From Amycolatopsis iheyensis (GTDB lineage Bacteria > Actinomycetota > Actinomycetes > Mycobacteriales > Pseudonocardiaceae): DNA of 64,000 bases. The number at the start of each line of letters is the position of its first letter. Positions within the stretch are counted from its first letter, which is position 1. The stretch is taken from assembly GCF_024703995.1 (NCBI RefSeq), contig NZ_JAMXQV010000033.1:59291-123290 (forward strand), in the 5' to 3' direction. Below are positions 51,619 to 60,772 of the stretch, piece after piece. Below the pieces are notes generated by a model. The model made no database searches. It was given only the letters and a program-made list of their open reading frames with translations, and had not been told where the DNA came from. Both the position numbers and the translations under genes were made by a program.

Positions 51619-54441
51619 ATGACAGAAAGCGACGACGGCTTCCTCGAGTGGCGGCCCGACGTCGACCCGGAGTTCGACGAGAAGGCGTGCCCGGCCCTCG
51701 GCATCCCGGTCCGTGCCATCCGCGGCTGGGCGCAGTACACGCCCTACGGCGAGCCGACCGGCCCGCGCCGCGTGAACGAGCAGTACACGCCGGGCCCGGT
51801 CTGGCGTGGCTTCCCGGTGCCCACGACCGACGCCGAGAAGCTGCTGAGCTACCTGGGCGCGAACTGGATCAGCCGTGCGGAGTTCGTCCAGGCGCTGCTG
51901 GACTGCGAAGTGCTGGTGCCGACGCCGGCGGGCGAACCGCTCGTGCGCTCGATGCCGGGCGGGCGTGAGGTCATCGCCTACAGCTCGTCGGCGAAGGTGC
52001 CCGGGCGCTACCCGCACCGCCTGCGGACGACGGTCCGCGAGCTGCTGGCCGGCCGGCCGTCGACCGGGCTGACCCTCGACCCCGGCACCGGGCTCGTCCG
52101 CAGCCTGACCGCCGCCGAGCTGGGCGACGTCGCTCCCGGCGAGCGCCGGACCGCGGTGGCCGAGCCCGCGCCGGAAGCCGGGCCGGAGGTCGCCGAGGCC
52201 CTGCCCGCGCTGGTCGCGGAGTTCGGCGTCGAACCACCCGACCTGCTGGAACGGCACCTGCGCTACGCGGTGAGCCAGGCCCGCGACCACCACTTCGAGC
52301 TGTCGCCCGAGGACTGCGTCCGGTACCTGCGCGGGTTCGCCTGGCAGCACCGCAACGGCGTCCGGCGGCGGGCCGGCCAGGACCCGGAATGGCCCGCCGA
52401 CCTGGGCGCGAACGGCCTGATCGCGCACGTCGACGAAGCCGCGCGCCCGCGCCCGGTGCCGTGGACGTCCGGGAAGTTCTCCGCCTTCGGCACGCCGGCC
52501 GCGCGCTTCGCGTGGCACCGGATCGTCGGCGCGTACGTCGGCTTCGCGATCGGTGACTCGCTCGGCAGCGGTGACGCGCTGGGCGGGCTGACGCGCCACC
52601 TGCTGTTCCACACCGACATCGTGCTGCGCGGCCTGCCGCCGGTGCCGACCGGCGAGGTGCCGGGCGCGCTGCCCGACCCGGACCCCCTCGGCTGGCTGGC
52701 GGTCGCGACGCGGCGCGCGGGTCCCGCGCCCGACGGCGTCTCGGCGTTGCTCGCGACGGCGCTGGCCGCGACGCCGGCGAGCGCGGTCGCCATCGACGGT
52801 GTCGACGGCGAGCAGTACGCGAAGGACGTCGCCCGCGCGCTGACCGGCGGCGAGCCCGAGGTGGCCGACGGGGTCGAGCTGCTGATCGCGCTCTTCCAGG
52901 CCCTCCTCACGCGCGACACGTTCGCGCTGCCGGTCCACCTCCGCCTGCGGGAGATCGGCGGCGACCTCGCGACGGAGGTGCTGGCGTTGCGCGAAGACCG
53001 CGACGCCGACGACGTCACGCAGCTGGAGAGCATCGGCGACGGCCGGGACGTGCGCTCGGTGCTCGGCCGCGCGCTGTTCGCCGCGGCCAAGCGCGGCCAC
53101 GACCCCGAGGCCGCGATCACGCTCGCCGCGCGATCCGGCCCGGTCGCCGGCGCCATCACCGGGGCGCTGGTCGGCGCCCGGCTCGGCGTGCCCGGTCTGC
53201 CTCGGGTAGCCGGCCTGCCGGACCTCGGCCTGCTCGACGACGTCGCCAGCGACGTCTTCTGGTACTTCAACCGCAACGGCCTCCAGACGGAGACCGCCGA
53301 ACACGCCCGCTGGGAGCGCCGGTACCCGAGTGGCCGGTTCACCCCGAAACCGAAGGGACCGGACTTGCGCTCACGACTGCGGGGCAGCCTGCTGGCCGGG
53401 GCGATCGGCGACGCGCTGGGCGCGAAGACCGAGTTCGACTCGATCGACCGGATCCGCGAGATCGCCGGCCCGGCCGGCATCACCGACTTCATCCCCGCGT
53501 ACGGCGGCATCGGCCGGATCACCGACGACACGCAGATGACGCTCTTCACGCTCGAAGCGCTGATCCGCGCGCACGCGCAGCAGCGGCGGACCGGCTCGTC
53601 GGACGTCGTGCACTCGCTGCAGCTGGCCTACCAGCGCTGGCTGCACACCCAGGGTGTCGCCTGGGACCGGGCGCGCGGGCCGCAGTCCGAGGTCGAGGCG
53701 CCGGACGGCTGGCTGGTCACGCACCAGGAGCTGTTCAGCCGCCGCGCACCCGGCCTGACCTGCTTCGGCGAGCTGGAGGCGTACGGCCGCTCGGGCGTCC
53801 GGGGCACCATCGAACGCCCGGTGAACAACTCGAAGGGCTGCGGCGGCGTGATGCGCGTGGCGCCGATCGCGGTCTGGTCCGACGACCTCGCCGAGGTGTT
53901 CCGGCTGGGCGCGGAGAGCGCCGCGCTGACCCACGGTCACCCGAGCGGGTATTTGTCGTCGGGCTGTTTCGCCGTGGTCGTGCACGAGCTGCTCCACGGG
54001 AAGTCCCTGCTCGACGCGGTCGCGACCGCCTGCGCCGAGCTGGTGCAGCACCCGGACCACGAAGAGCAGAGCGCGGCACTCGACGCGGCTCTGGCGCTGG
54101 CGGAGCAAGGACCGCCGACGCCGGAGAAGCTGGAGTCACTCGGGCAGGGCAACGTCGGTGAGACGGCGTTGTCGATGTCCGTGTACGTCGCGCTGACCAC
54201 CACCGACGCCGACTCGGCGTTGCTCGCGGCGGTCAACCACAGCGGGGACAGCGACTCGACCGGCTCGGTCTGCGGCAACCTCGTCGGGGCGATGTACGGC
54301 GAAGAAGCCCTGCGCAAGAGCTGGCTCGAGCAGCTGGAGCTCCACGATGTCATCGTCGGCCTGGCGGACGACGCGCTCACCGAGTTCGGCCCGGACGCGC
54401 CGGGTGACGACCGGTGGTTCGCGCGGTACCCGGTCGACTAG
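51619..54441 (+). CDS. Tandem ADP-ribosylglycohydrolase protein (degenerate + canonical)
   Basis: A 940-residue protein; ATG 51619 has GAGGA 8 bases upstream. Residues ~1-130 share the NEQYTPGPVWRGFPVP and ALLDCEVLVPTP block with the previous gene. Residues ~300-560 are a degenerate ARH domain (GFAIGDSLG kept, later ligands lost). Residues ~585-940 are a canonical ARH: LLAGAIGDALGA (Asp598), ITDDTQMTL (Asp636, Asp637), GCGGVMRVAPIAV and NHSGDSDSTGSVCGN (Asp877, Asp879), all five metal ligands present. ARH enzymes remove ADP-ribose from proteins, so this is a strong candidate for neutralising the ART domains of the upstream toxin. Confidence 0.85.
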   Translation: MTESDDGFLEWRPDVDPEFDEKACPALGIPVRAIRGWAQYTPYGEPTGPRRVNEQYTPGPVWRGFPVPTTDAEKLLSYLGANWISRAEFVQALLDCEVLVPTPAGEPLVRSMPGGREVIAYSSSAKVPGRYPHRLRTTVRELLAGRPSTGLTLDPGTGLVRSLTAAELGDVAPGERRTAVAEPAPEAGPEVAEALPALVAEFGVEPPDLLERHLRYAVSQARDHHFELSPEDCVRYLRGFAWQHRNGVRRRAGQDPEWPADLGANGLIAHVDEAARPRPVPWTSGKFSAFGTPAARFAWHRIVGAYVGFAIGDSLGSGDALGGLTRHLLFHTDIVLRGLPPVPTGEVPGALPDPDPLGWLAVATRRAGPAPDGVSALLATALAATPASAVAIDGVDGEQYAKDVARALTGGEPEVADGVELLIALFQALLTRDTFALPVHLRLREIGGDLATEVLALREDRDADDVTQLESIGDGRDVRSVLGRALFAAAKRGHDPEAAITLAARSGPVAGAITGALVGARLGVPGLPRVAGLPDLGLLDDVASDVFWYFNRNGLQTETAEHARWERRYPSGRFTPKPKGPDLRSRLRGSLLAGAIGDALGAKTEFDSIDRIREIAGPAGITDFIPAYGGIGRITDDTQMTLFTLEALIRAHAQQRRTGSSDVVHSLQLAYQRWLHTQGVAWDRARGPQSEVEAPDGWLVTHQELFSRRAPGLTCFGELEAYGRSGVRGTIERPVNNSKGCGGVMRVAPIAVWSDDLAEVFRLGAESAALTHGHPSGYLSSGCFAVVVHELLHGKSLLDAVATACAELVQHPDHEEQSAALDAALALAEQGPPTPEKLESLGQGNVGETALSMSVYVALTTTDADSALLAAVNHSGDSDSTGSVCGNLVGAMYGEEALRKSWLEQLELHDVIVGLADDALTEFGPDAPGDDRWFARYPVD

Positions 54442-54476
54442 GTTTTCGGGTGTGACTGGGGACGGGGAGGACAAAC

Positions 54477-56384
54477 GTGCGTTACCGGGTTGAGGTGGCC
54501 GAACGCCCGGACGGCCTGTACGCGACGTGGGGCGAGGGGACGTTCCGCGCGCAGCGATCGACCACGGACGGCACCGTGCTGCTGTCCGTGCTGCCGGAGG
54601 AAGAGGCGCCGGAGGGCTTCGACAAGGAGCACGACGGCCGGCCGGCGCGCGTGGTGCCGGCGGCCGAGGTGCCGTCGACGTTCACGCTGCGCACCTTCGG
54701 CGAGTACGACAACGAGGTCTTCGAGGTCGCGCCGGGCACGCGACCCGAGCTGACCCTGCGCTGGGTCCACGACGACGCCGCCCGCGCGGCGCAGCTGGGC
54801 CTGACCGACTTCTCGGTCACCGTGCCGGCGAACCAGGTCACGGCGTTGTGGCAGGCGCGGCAGGACTTCACGGAAACGCCGGAGGCGCGCCCGCAGCCGG
54901 GCGAAGGCGACCAGAACGCGCTGCTGCGGGCCATCGGCCGGACGCTGCTGCACACCGTGCCCGGTGGCTGGGCCCGCGTCGGCGCGCAGTTCCGGCAGGT
55001 CGGCGACTACTCCGAGATCGAGGTCCGCGCGGTCGGCGACGAGGACGGCCCGGTGTCGGTCTCGCTGCCCGCCGTGCCGCGGCTCGGCGGGTTGTTCGCG
55101 CGGCTGCGCTCGGCGATGTTCCAGCCGGAGACCGGCACCTGGTTCCAGGGTACGTTCACGCTCGACGCGGAATCGCAGTTCGACTTCGACTTCGACGCCG
55201 ACCGCGAGCCGGACTGGCGGGTGCCGCCCAACGACGGCGGCCGCCCGACGACCGCCGCGTACGAGCTGGAAATGGCGAACTTCCCGCGGTCGGCGAAGCA
55301 CGTCCCGGCGTGGCTCACGGCGAAGGCCGGGCTGCCGCTGGACGTCGTGTTCCGGCACGCGCGGGCCGCCGACTCGCACACCGAGGGCGAGCGTCCGGTG
55401 GTCAACCGGCCGCCGGTGCCACCGGACCAGGTCCGCGGCCTCCTCGACTACCTGTTCCGGGCGCCGGTCGCGCTGCACCGGCCCGCACCGCTGCCGGACA
55501 TCTTCGGCGCACCCGGCGCGAAGCCCGACGTGCCGAACGCCTTCCACACCGACGGCACCTGGATCTGGCCCGCCGCCGTGCCGCACTACCTGCGCAAGTA
55601 CGGGGTGCCGCCGGAGCCGGAGCTGGTCGAGCACGCGCGCGCGGCCGGCTTCCGCCCGCCGTTCGTCGGGGAGCTCGTCCGGGCTTCGGCGGAGGCCGAG
55701 CTCCTCGGCCGGCCCCGGCCCGCGCAGACCGCCGCCGACCTGCCGGACGAGCGCGCGCTGACCCGCGTCTCCCGCGGCGAGCCGGTGCGGAACCTGCGCG
55801 GCGCGGAGACGCTGGAGCTGCTCCAGCAGCGGCTCACCGAGCACGGCGTGCCGGCGGCGGCCTACCGGATCGGCGCGAACGAGGTGCCGGCCGAGGGGGT
55901 CTGGACGCTGCGGCGTGCCGAGAACGGCTGGGAGGTCTCGCGGCCGCCGTCCGACGAGCCGGTGGCGTTCGGCTCGCTCGGTGACGCGGCCCGGTTCCTG
56001 CTCGGCGTGCTGCTGATGCAGCCGCCGTGGCCGGCGGAGGAGTCCGACCAGCCCGCCGACTGGCCGATCCTGCCGATGCGCGGCGAGCCGCCGTTGAACT
56101 TCTACCGCGGCAAGCGCCTGATCGTGCTCTCGCCGGGCACCACGGTCGTCCGGTTCGGCAACGAAACCGGCAACTTGGTGCACGCCGAGGGGACGCGGTT
56201 CGTGGAGACGTCGCTGGCGTTCGAGCGCGAGCGCGAGAAGCGGCTTTACCGGGTGCAGCGCGCGGTGCGGGTGCTGACCGGCGCGACCGCGCCGTGGAGC
56301 GGGATGCCGGGCGGCGGGGTCGCCTACCTGCTGCCGCGGCCGCTCGCCCAGCACCTCGAGACGGGCTCGCTCAGCAGGCAGTGA
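54477..56384 (+). CDS. TNT-like protein (copy 2)
   Basis: A 635-residue soluble protein; GTG 54477 with GGGGAGG 6 bases upstream. The N-terminal ~135 residues (RYRVEVAERPDGLYATWGEG, TFRAQRST) are absent from copy 1. The central part aligns with copy 1 (GTWFQGTFTLDAESQFDFDF, TDGTWIWPAAVPHYLRKYGV, PPEPELV). The C-terminal TNT-like domain has SPGTTVVRFGNETGNLVHAE, YRVQRAVRVLTGATAPWSGM and PGGGVAYLLP. The essential TNT Gln position is Ala616, as in copy 1. It ends convergently with the methyltransferase gene, overlapping by 14 bases. Probably the last gene of the toxin operon. Confidence 0.72.
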   Translation: MRYRVEVAERPDGLYATWGEGTFRAQRSTTDGTVLLSVLPEEEAPEGFDKEHDGRPARVVPAAEVPSTFTLRTFGEYDNEVFEVAPGTRPELTLRWVHDDAARAAQLGLTDFSVTVPANQVTALWQARQDFTETPEARPQPGEGDQNALLRAIGRTLLHTVPGGWARVGAQFRQVGDYSEIEVRAVGDEDGPVSVSLPAVPRLGGLFARLRSAMFQPETGTWFQGTFTLDAESQFDFDFDADREPDWRVPPNDGGRPTTAAYELEMANFPRSAKHVPAWLTAKAGLPLDVVFRHARAADSHTEGERPVVNRPPVPPDQVRGLLDYLFRAPVALHRPAPLPDIFGAPGAKPDVPNAFHTDGTWIWPAAVPHYLRKYGVPPEPELVEHARAAGFRPPFVGELVRASAEAELLGRPRPAQTAADLPDERALTRVSRGEPVRNLRGAETLELLQQRLTEHGVPAAAYRIGANEVPAEGVWTLRRAENGWEVSRPPSDEPVAFGSLGDAARFLLGVLLMQPPWPAEESDQPADWPILPMRGEPPLNFYRGKRLIVLSPGTTVVRFGNETGNLVHAEGTRFVETSLAFEREREKRLYRVQRAVRVLTGATAPWSGMPGGGVAYLLPRPLAQHLETGSLSRQ

Positions 56385-57222
56385 TCAGGACGGCGGGCGA
56401 CCACCAGTAGTCGGCGAGCGGTTCGACGCCGACGTCGGTGAAGCCCGCCGTCTTCAGCTGCTCGGCCCAGGCCGCGGCCGGCTGCTCCCAGTTCGTCCGT
56501 TCGTGCCCGGAGACGATCCCGAGCAGCACCGGCAGCAGGAAGCCCTGCGCGACGAGCGAAGCGTCTTCGCCGTACTCGGCGACACCACGCTCGTAACGCT
56601 CGACGAGCGAGCGAAGGTGCTCGGGCGAGCCTTCGTCGTGCTCCGGAACGTCGAACTCGGCCAGCACCAGCGTTCCGGCGCGCGGCTGAAGCGCGCGAAG
56701 CACCTCCGCGCGCTGCTCCGGCTCGATCGACTGCAGCGCGAACGTCGACTGGACGAAGTCCCAGCCGAGGTCGTCGCGCGCCAGGAAGTCCTGCGCGGTC
56801 GACTGCCAGCACTGGGCGGACGGCACCCGCTCGTGGACGCCGTCGAGCAACGCGGCCGAGGGCTCGACCAGGTCGATCCGCGCGGGGGTGTGCGACGCCT
56901 GCTCGAGCGCGGGCACCACCGCCAGGCCGTCACCGCAGCCGAGGTCGAGCAGGGACTCCGGCTTCGTGGTGTCGTAGCGGGTGGCGAGGGCGGCGCTCAG
57001 CGCCCGGTACAGCTCGACGTTCCCGCCGCCGCGGATGAAGGCCGTGAACGCGCTCGGCTGGTCGTACACCGAGCCCGAGCCGTCGCCGGTGAGGTAGGTG
57101 CGCAGTTCGTCCGCCAGCGTGGAGCCGGCGCGGCCGGCCCGGGCGGCGAGTTCGGCGGCCTGGTCGCGGGCGCCGGAGCGGTAGGCGGAGAGGGCGTCGG
57201 CCAGCAGGTCGATCGAGGTCAT
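56371..57222 (-). CDS. SAM-dependent methyltransferase
   Basis: A 283-residue class I methyltransferase. Motif I is SLLDLGCGDGLAVVPAL (residues ~90-106), the acidic residue after strand 2 is in IDLVEPSAALLDGV, and motif IV-like DFVQSTFALQSIE and LVLAEFDVPEHDEG follow. The N-terminal helical region (LADALSAYRSGARDQAAELA) is extra. Substrate unknown. It lies 13 bases downstream of the sensor kinase gene on the same strand with no evident SD. Its 3' end overlaps the TNT-like gene. Confidence 0.85.
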   Translation of the reverse strand: MTSIDLLADALSAYRSGARDQAAELAARAGRAGSTLADELRTYLTGDGSGSVYDQPSAFTAFIRGGGNVELYRALSAALATRYDTTKPESLLDLGCGDGLAVVPALEQASHTPARIDLVEPSAALLDGVHERVPSAQCWQSTAQDFLARDDLGWDFVQSTFALQSIEPEQRAEVLRALQPRAGTLVLAEFDVPEHDEGSPEHLRSLVERYERGVAEYGEDASLVAQGFLLPVLLGIVSGHERTNWEQPAAAWAEQLKTAGFTDVGVEPLADYWWSPAVLITAC

Positions 57223-57235
57223 GGTGCAGGAGATA

Positions 57236-58573
57236 TCAGAAGGGCACCCACAGAGTCACGCGCGTGCCGCCCCCGGCGAGTCCCGACTCGACCAGCGAAG
57301 TCCCGCCGACCTCGGCCAGCCGCGCGGTGATCGACTCGCTGATGCCGAACCCGGCCGGGTGATCGGCCGCGCTGAAGCCGCTGCCGTGGTCGCGCGTGAT
57401 CACGGCGATCCCGCCTTCGCGCTCTTCGACCCGCACGACGACCCGGTCGGTGCCGGAGTGCTTCATCGTGTTCCGCAGGGCTTCGCGCACGGCGTCGCGG
57501 ATCGCGATCTGCCGGACCTCCGACAGCGTGTCGTCGTCGAGCTCGGCGACCACGAGCTGGGCCCGCAGCCCGTCACGCGCCATCTCGGCGGCGAGCGCGG
57601 CGAGCTTCTCCCCGAGCGGCCGGGCGCCCTCTTCGGCCCGTTCGGACTTCGCCGACTCGATCGTCTGCCGGATCTCCATCGCCTGCGCCCGGGCCAGCCG
57701 CTGGATCTCGACCAGCCGTTCTTCGGCGTTCGTGGTGCTGGTCAGCGCCATGGCCTCGAGCGTCTGCAGGACGGTGTCGTGCAGCCTCCGGTGCTGCTGG
57801 GCACGCTCGGCGAGCCGGCCGTTGCGGGTGCCGTAGGCCAGCGCGAGCCGGGTGCCGAGCCCGGTCAGCACCAGCGCGGAGGTGGCCAGGAACAGCTCGG
57901 CGAGCAGCGCGGAGTACGTCGAGAAGGCGGCGCCGACCTGGAACTGCCCGGTGTTCAGCCAGTTGGCCAGCATCCGCAGCGGGAAGCTCGCCAGCCCGAA
58001 CACGAGCCCGCTCGGCACGCCCAGCGCGAGGGTCAGCAGCCCGGCCTCGCCGAACAGGTGGACGCTGCTGACGGCGAGCGCGTCGAAGTAGCCTTCGGCC
58101 GGCACGGTCAGCGCGAGGACCAGCGGGGAGAGCGTGGTGAAGACGAGGTCGACGGCCAGCAGCTTCCCGGCGTCGCGGCCGCGGAACGGCGCCGAGCGCA
58201 GCATCCAGCGGAAGCCGATCAGGTTCAGCGCGACCGAGAGCAGCGTGAACACCCCGACCGGCAGCAGCCCGGTGGCGCCGTGCCGGAAGACGTAGGCGCC
58301 GAACTGGCCGGGCACCGCGAGCAGCCGGAAGGCCAGCGGGATGAGCACGACGTACCGGGTGGCCCGCAGCAGCAGGCCGTCACGACGGCTCGGGTCGATC
58401 GGGCCGGCGATCTTCGAGATCCGCTTCAGCGCGTGGATCGGGGTCGGGTCGCCGATCTCGTCGGAGAGCTCGCTGGTGGCCGTCGCGATTGCCGGCGCGC
58501 CCTGCCGCAGCAACGCCACGAAGAAGCTGCCCCCGGTCACCGGCTTCGGCGGGTCGGGCGCTTCGGTGGACAT
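57236..58573 (-). CDS. Orphan sensor histidine kinase
   Basis: A 445-residue membrane kinase. A cytosolic N-terminus of ~85 residues precedes about six membrane helices (residues ~88-255). The dimerisation/phospho-acceptor segment RRLHDTVLQTLEAMAL with His and a HATPase domain (N-box REALRNTMKHSG, G-box TRDHGSGFSA, GFGISESI, final GGTRVTLWVPF) place it among NarL-partner kinases. No response regulator gene is adjacent, so its partner is elsewhere. The methyltransferase gene follows closely and may be cotranscribed. Confidence 0.88.
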   Translation of the reverse strand: MSTEAPDPPKPVTGGSFFVALLRQGAPAIATATSELSDEIGDPTPIHALKRISKIAGPIDPSRRDGLLLRATRYVVLIPLAFRLLAVPGQFGAYVFRHGATGLLPVGVFTLLSVALNLIGFRWMLRSAPFRGRDAGKLLAVDLVFTTLSPLVLALTVPAEGYFDALAVSSVHLFGEAGLLTLALGVPSGLVFGLASFPLRMLANWLNTGQFQVGAAFSTYSALLAELFLATSALVLTGLGTRLALAYGTRNGRLAERAQQHRRLHDTVLQTLEAMALTSTTNAEERLVEIQRLARAQAMEIRQTIESAKSERAEEGARPLGEKLAALAAEMARDGLRAQLVVAELDDDTLSEVRQIAIRDAVREALRNTMKHSGTDRVVVRVEEREGGIAVITRDHGSGFSAADHPAGFGISESITARLAEVGGTSLVESGLAGGGTRVTLWVPF

Positions 58574-58675
58574 CGGCCGGACAACCCCCTGGTCACGTCG
58601 GTGAACCGAGGATAGGGAGTATCACCGATCCGCAGGGGTCAGGTCCAGCACTTCACGGAATTCACAGCAAACCGG

Positions 58676-60088
58676 TCAGGAATTACCGATTCCCTGCTCC
58701 GAAGCCCACTTCTTCAGCTCCGCGACGGCTTCGTCGTGCTCCAGCGGCCCGCGGTCGAGGCGCAGCTCCTTGAGGAACTTCCACGCCTTGCCGACGTCCG
58801 GCCCCGGCTTGATGTCCAGCAGCTCCATGATCTGCTCGCCGTTGAGGTCCGGCCGCACGCGGTCGAGGTCCTCCTTGGCCTTGAGCGCGGCGATGCGGGC
58901 CTCGAGGTCGTCGTAGGTCGCCTGCAGCGCGGCCGCCTTCCGGCGGTTGCGCGTGGTGCAGTCGGCGCGGACGAGCTTGTGCAGCCGGGTCAGCAGGGGG
59001 CCGGCGTCGGTGACGTACCGGCGGACCGCCGAGTCCGTCCACTCGCCCTTGCCGTAGCCGTGGAACCGCAGGTGGAGGAACACGAGCTGGGAGACGTCGT
59101 CGATGATCTCCTTGGAGAACTTCAGCGCCCGCAAACGTTTGCGGGCCATCCGCGCCCCGACCACTTCGTGGTGGTGGAAGCTCACCCCGCCGCCCGGCTG
59201 GAACTCGCGCGTCGCGGGCTTCCCGGCGTCGTGCAGCAGCGCCGCCAGCCGCAGGATCAGGTCCGGCTCCGACGTCGGCTCGTGCGTCTTCTCCAGCTCG
59301 ATCGCCTGGGCCAGCACGGTCAGCGAGTGCTGGTAGACGTCCTTGTGCTGGTGGTGCTCGTCGATCGCCAGCCGCATCCCGGGCACCTCGGGCAGCACCC
59401 GGTCGGCCAGCCCGGTGTCGACCAGCAGCTCCAGCCCGGGCCGCGGGTCGTCCGCGAGCAGCAGCTTCGACAGCTCGGCCTGCACGCGCTCGGCGGTGAT
59501 CCGGTCGATCTCGCCGGCCATCGACGCCATCGCGTCGACCACCCGCGGCGCGGCGGTGAAGCCGAGCTGCGCGGCGAACCGGGCGGCCCGCAGCATCCGC
59601 AGCGGGTCGTCGGCGAACGACTCCTGCGGCGTCGCCGGCGTGTCGAGCACCTTCTCCCGCAGCGCGCTCAACCCGTCGTGCGGGTCGATGAACGTCTTGG
59701 ACGCCAGCTCGACGGCCATCGCGTTGACCGTGAAGTCGCGGCGCAGGAGGTCGCCCTCGATGCTGTCGCCGAAGGTGACCTCGGGGTTGCGGCCGACGCG
59801 GTCGTAGCTGTCCGCGCGGAACGTCGTGATCTCGAGCTGCATGCCCTTCTTCGTCACGCCGACCGTGCCGAACGCGATCCCGACGTCCCAGACCGCGTCG
59901 CCCCACTCGCTGACGATCTTCAGCACCCGGTCCGGGCGCGCGTCGGTGGTGAAGTCGAGGTCACCGAAGCGCCGGCCGAGCAGCGCGTCGCGCACGCTCC
60001 CGCCGACGAGGTACAGGCGGTGCCCGGCCCGGGCGAACCGCTCGGCCAGCTCGTCCGCCAGGGGGGAGAGCCGCATCAGCTCCACCAC
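58676..60088 (-). CDS. pcnA: CCA tRNA nucleotidyltransferase
   Basis: A 470-residue protein. The frame is open to 60211, but GTG 60088 is chosen because AAGGAG lies 6 bases upstream and the product then starts just before the conserved LSPLADELAERFARAG. Class II nucleotidyltransferase motifs: LYLVGGSVRDALLGR, FGDLDFTTDARPD (catalytic Asp pair), LLRRDFTVNAMAV and DDPLRMLRAARFAAQLGF. A C-terminal HD-type region (LLHDAGKPATR) follows. It adds or repairs the CCA end of tRNAs. Divergent from the Nudix gene, the same arrangement as Rv3907c/Rv3908 in Mycobacterium tuberculosis (from memory). Confidence 0.94.
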   Translation of the reverse strand: MVELMRLSPLADELAERFARAGHRLYLVGGSVRDALLGRRFGDLDFTTDARPDRVLKIVSEWGDAVWDVGIAFGTVGVTKKGMQLEITTFRADSYDRVGRNPEVTFGDSIEGDLLRRDFTVNAMAVELASKTFIDPHDGLSALREKVLDTPATPQESFADDPLRMLRAARFAAQLGFTAAPRVVDAMASMAGEIDRITAERVQAELSKLLLADDPRPGLELLVDTGLADRVLPEVPGMRLAIDEHHQHKDVYQHSLTVLAQAIELEKTHEPTSEPDLILRLAALLHDAGKPATREFQPGGGVSFHHHEVVGARMARKRLRALKFSKEIIDDVSQLVFLHLRFHGYGKGEWTDSAVRRYVTDAGPLLTRLHKLVRADCTTRNRRKAAALQATYDDLEARIAALKAKEDLDRVRPDLNGEQIMELLDIKPGPDVGKAWKFLKELRLDRGPLEHDEAVAELKKWASEQGIGNS

Positions 60089-60217
60089 CGCGTTCTCCTT
60101 GGCGACCACGTCGTTCACGAAAATCCCACTGGGTTCGGGTGCGATTACTACAGGCACCACCGGACAGGACACGGAGAGCCAGCCTACCGGGGCAACCGTT
60201 TGCTCTAGCATCGCAGC

Positions 60218-60772
60218 ATGTCTGGATCAGCCGGCCGCCCTGGCGCCTCGAAGCCGCGGAGGCGGCGGAGGCGGCAACGCGGCAGGCGCCTGACCACGGT
60301 CGACGAGACGTCGGCCGGTGGCCTCGTGGTGGATGCCGCGCGCGAACAGGCGGTGCTGATCGGCCGGCTCGACCGGCACGGCAGACTGCTGTGGTCGCTG
60401 CCCAAGGGCCACATCGAGGACGGTGAGACGGTGGAACAGACGGCCGTGCGCGAGGTCAAGGAGGAAACCGGCATCTCCGCGCGCGTGCTGCGGCCACTGG
60501 GCACCATCGACTACTGGTTCGTGGCCGAGCGGCGACGCATCCACAAGACCGTCCACCACTTCCTGCTCGAAGCGCTCGGCGGGGAACTCTCCGACGAGGA
60601 CGTCGAGGTCACCGAGGTGGCCTGGGTCCCGCTGGCCGAGCTCGAGTCCAAGCTGGCCTACTCCGACGAACGCAAGCTCGTCCGGAAGGCCGGTCAGCTG
60701 ATCGAGGAACTTTTCGCGCGCCCGGACGTCCACGGACGAGACGAGCACGCCCCTGAGGGAGCCCCCGAGTGA
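60218..60772 (+). CDS. Nudix hydrolase (MutT4-like)
   Basis: A 184-residue protein from ATG 60218. An Arg-rich N-terminus (KPRRRRRRQRGRR) precedes the Nudix fold; the Nudix box is complete in GHIEDGETVEQTAVREVKEE followed by TG. The C-terminal strand/helix VAWVPLAELESKLAYSDERK and a short acidic tail follow. Position between pcnA and the DUF6049 gene matches mutT4 (Rv3908) of mycobacteria. Substrate (oxidised or dinucleoside polyphosphate nucleotides) is not determinable here. The next gene's GTG overlaps its stop by four bases. Confidence 0.92.
   Translation: MSGSAGRPGASKPRRRRRRQRGRRLTTVDETSAGGLVVDAAREQAVLIGRLDRHGRLLWSLPKGHIEDGETVEQTAVREVKEETGISARVLRPLGTIDYWFVAERRRIHKTVHHFLLEALGGELSDEDVEVTEVAWVPLAELESKLAYSDERKLVRKAGQLIEELFARPDVHGRDEHAPEGAPE

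Noticed and set aside
47763..51740. Minus-strand open frame of 1325 codons, and a similar 1074-codon frame at 44503-47727
   Set aside because: Antisense shadows of GC-rich plus-strand genes with recognised domains. The products are Arg/Leu/Val/Asp-rich without family motifs, and no SD is apparent.
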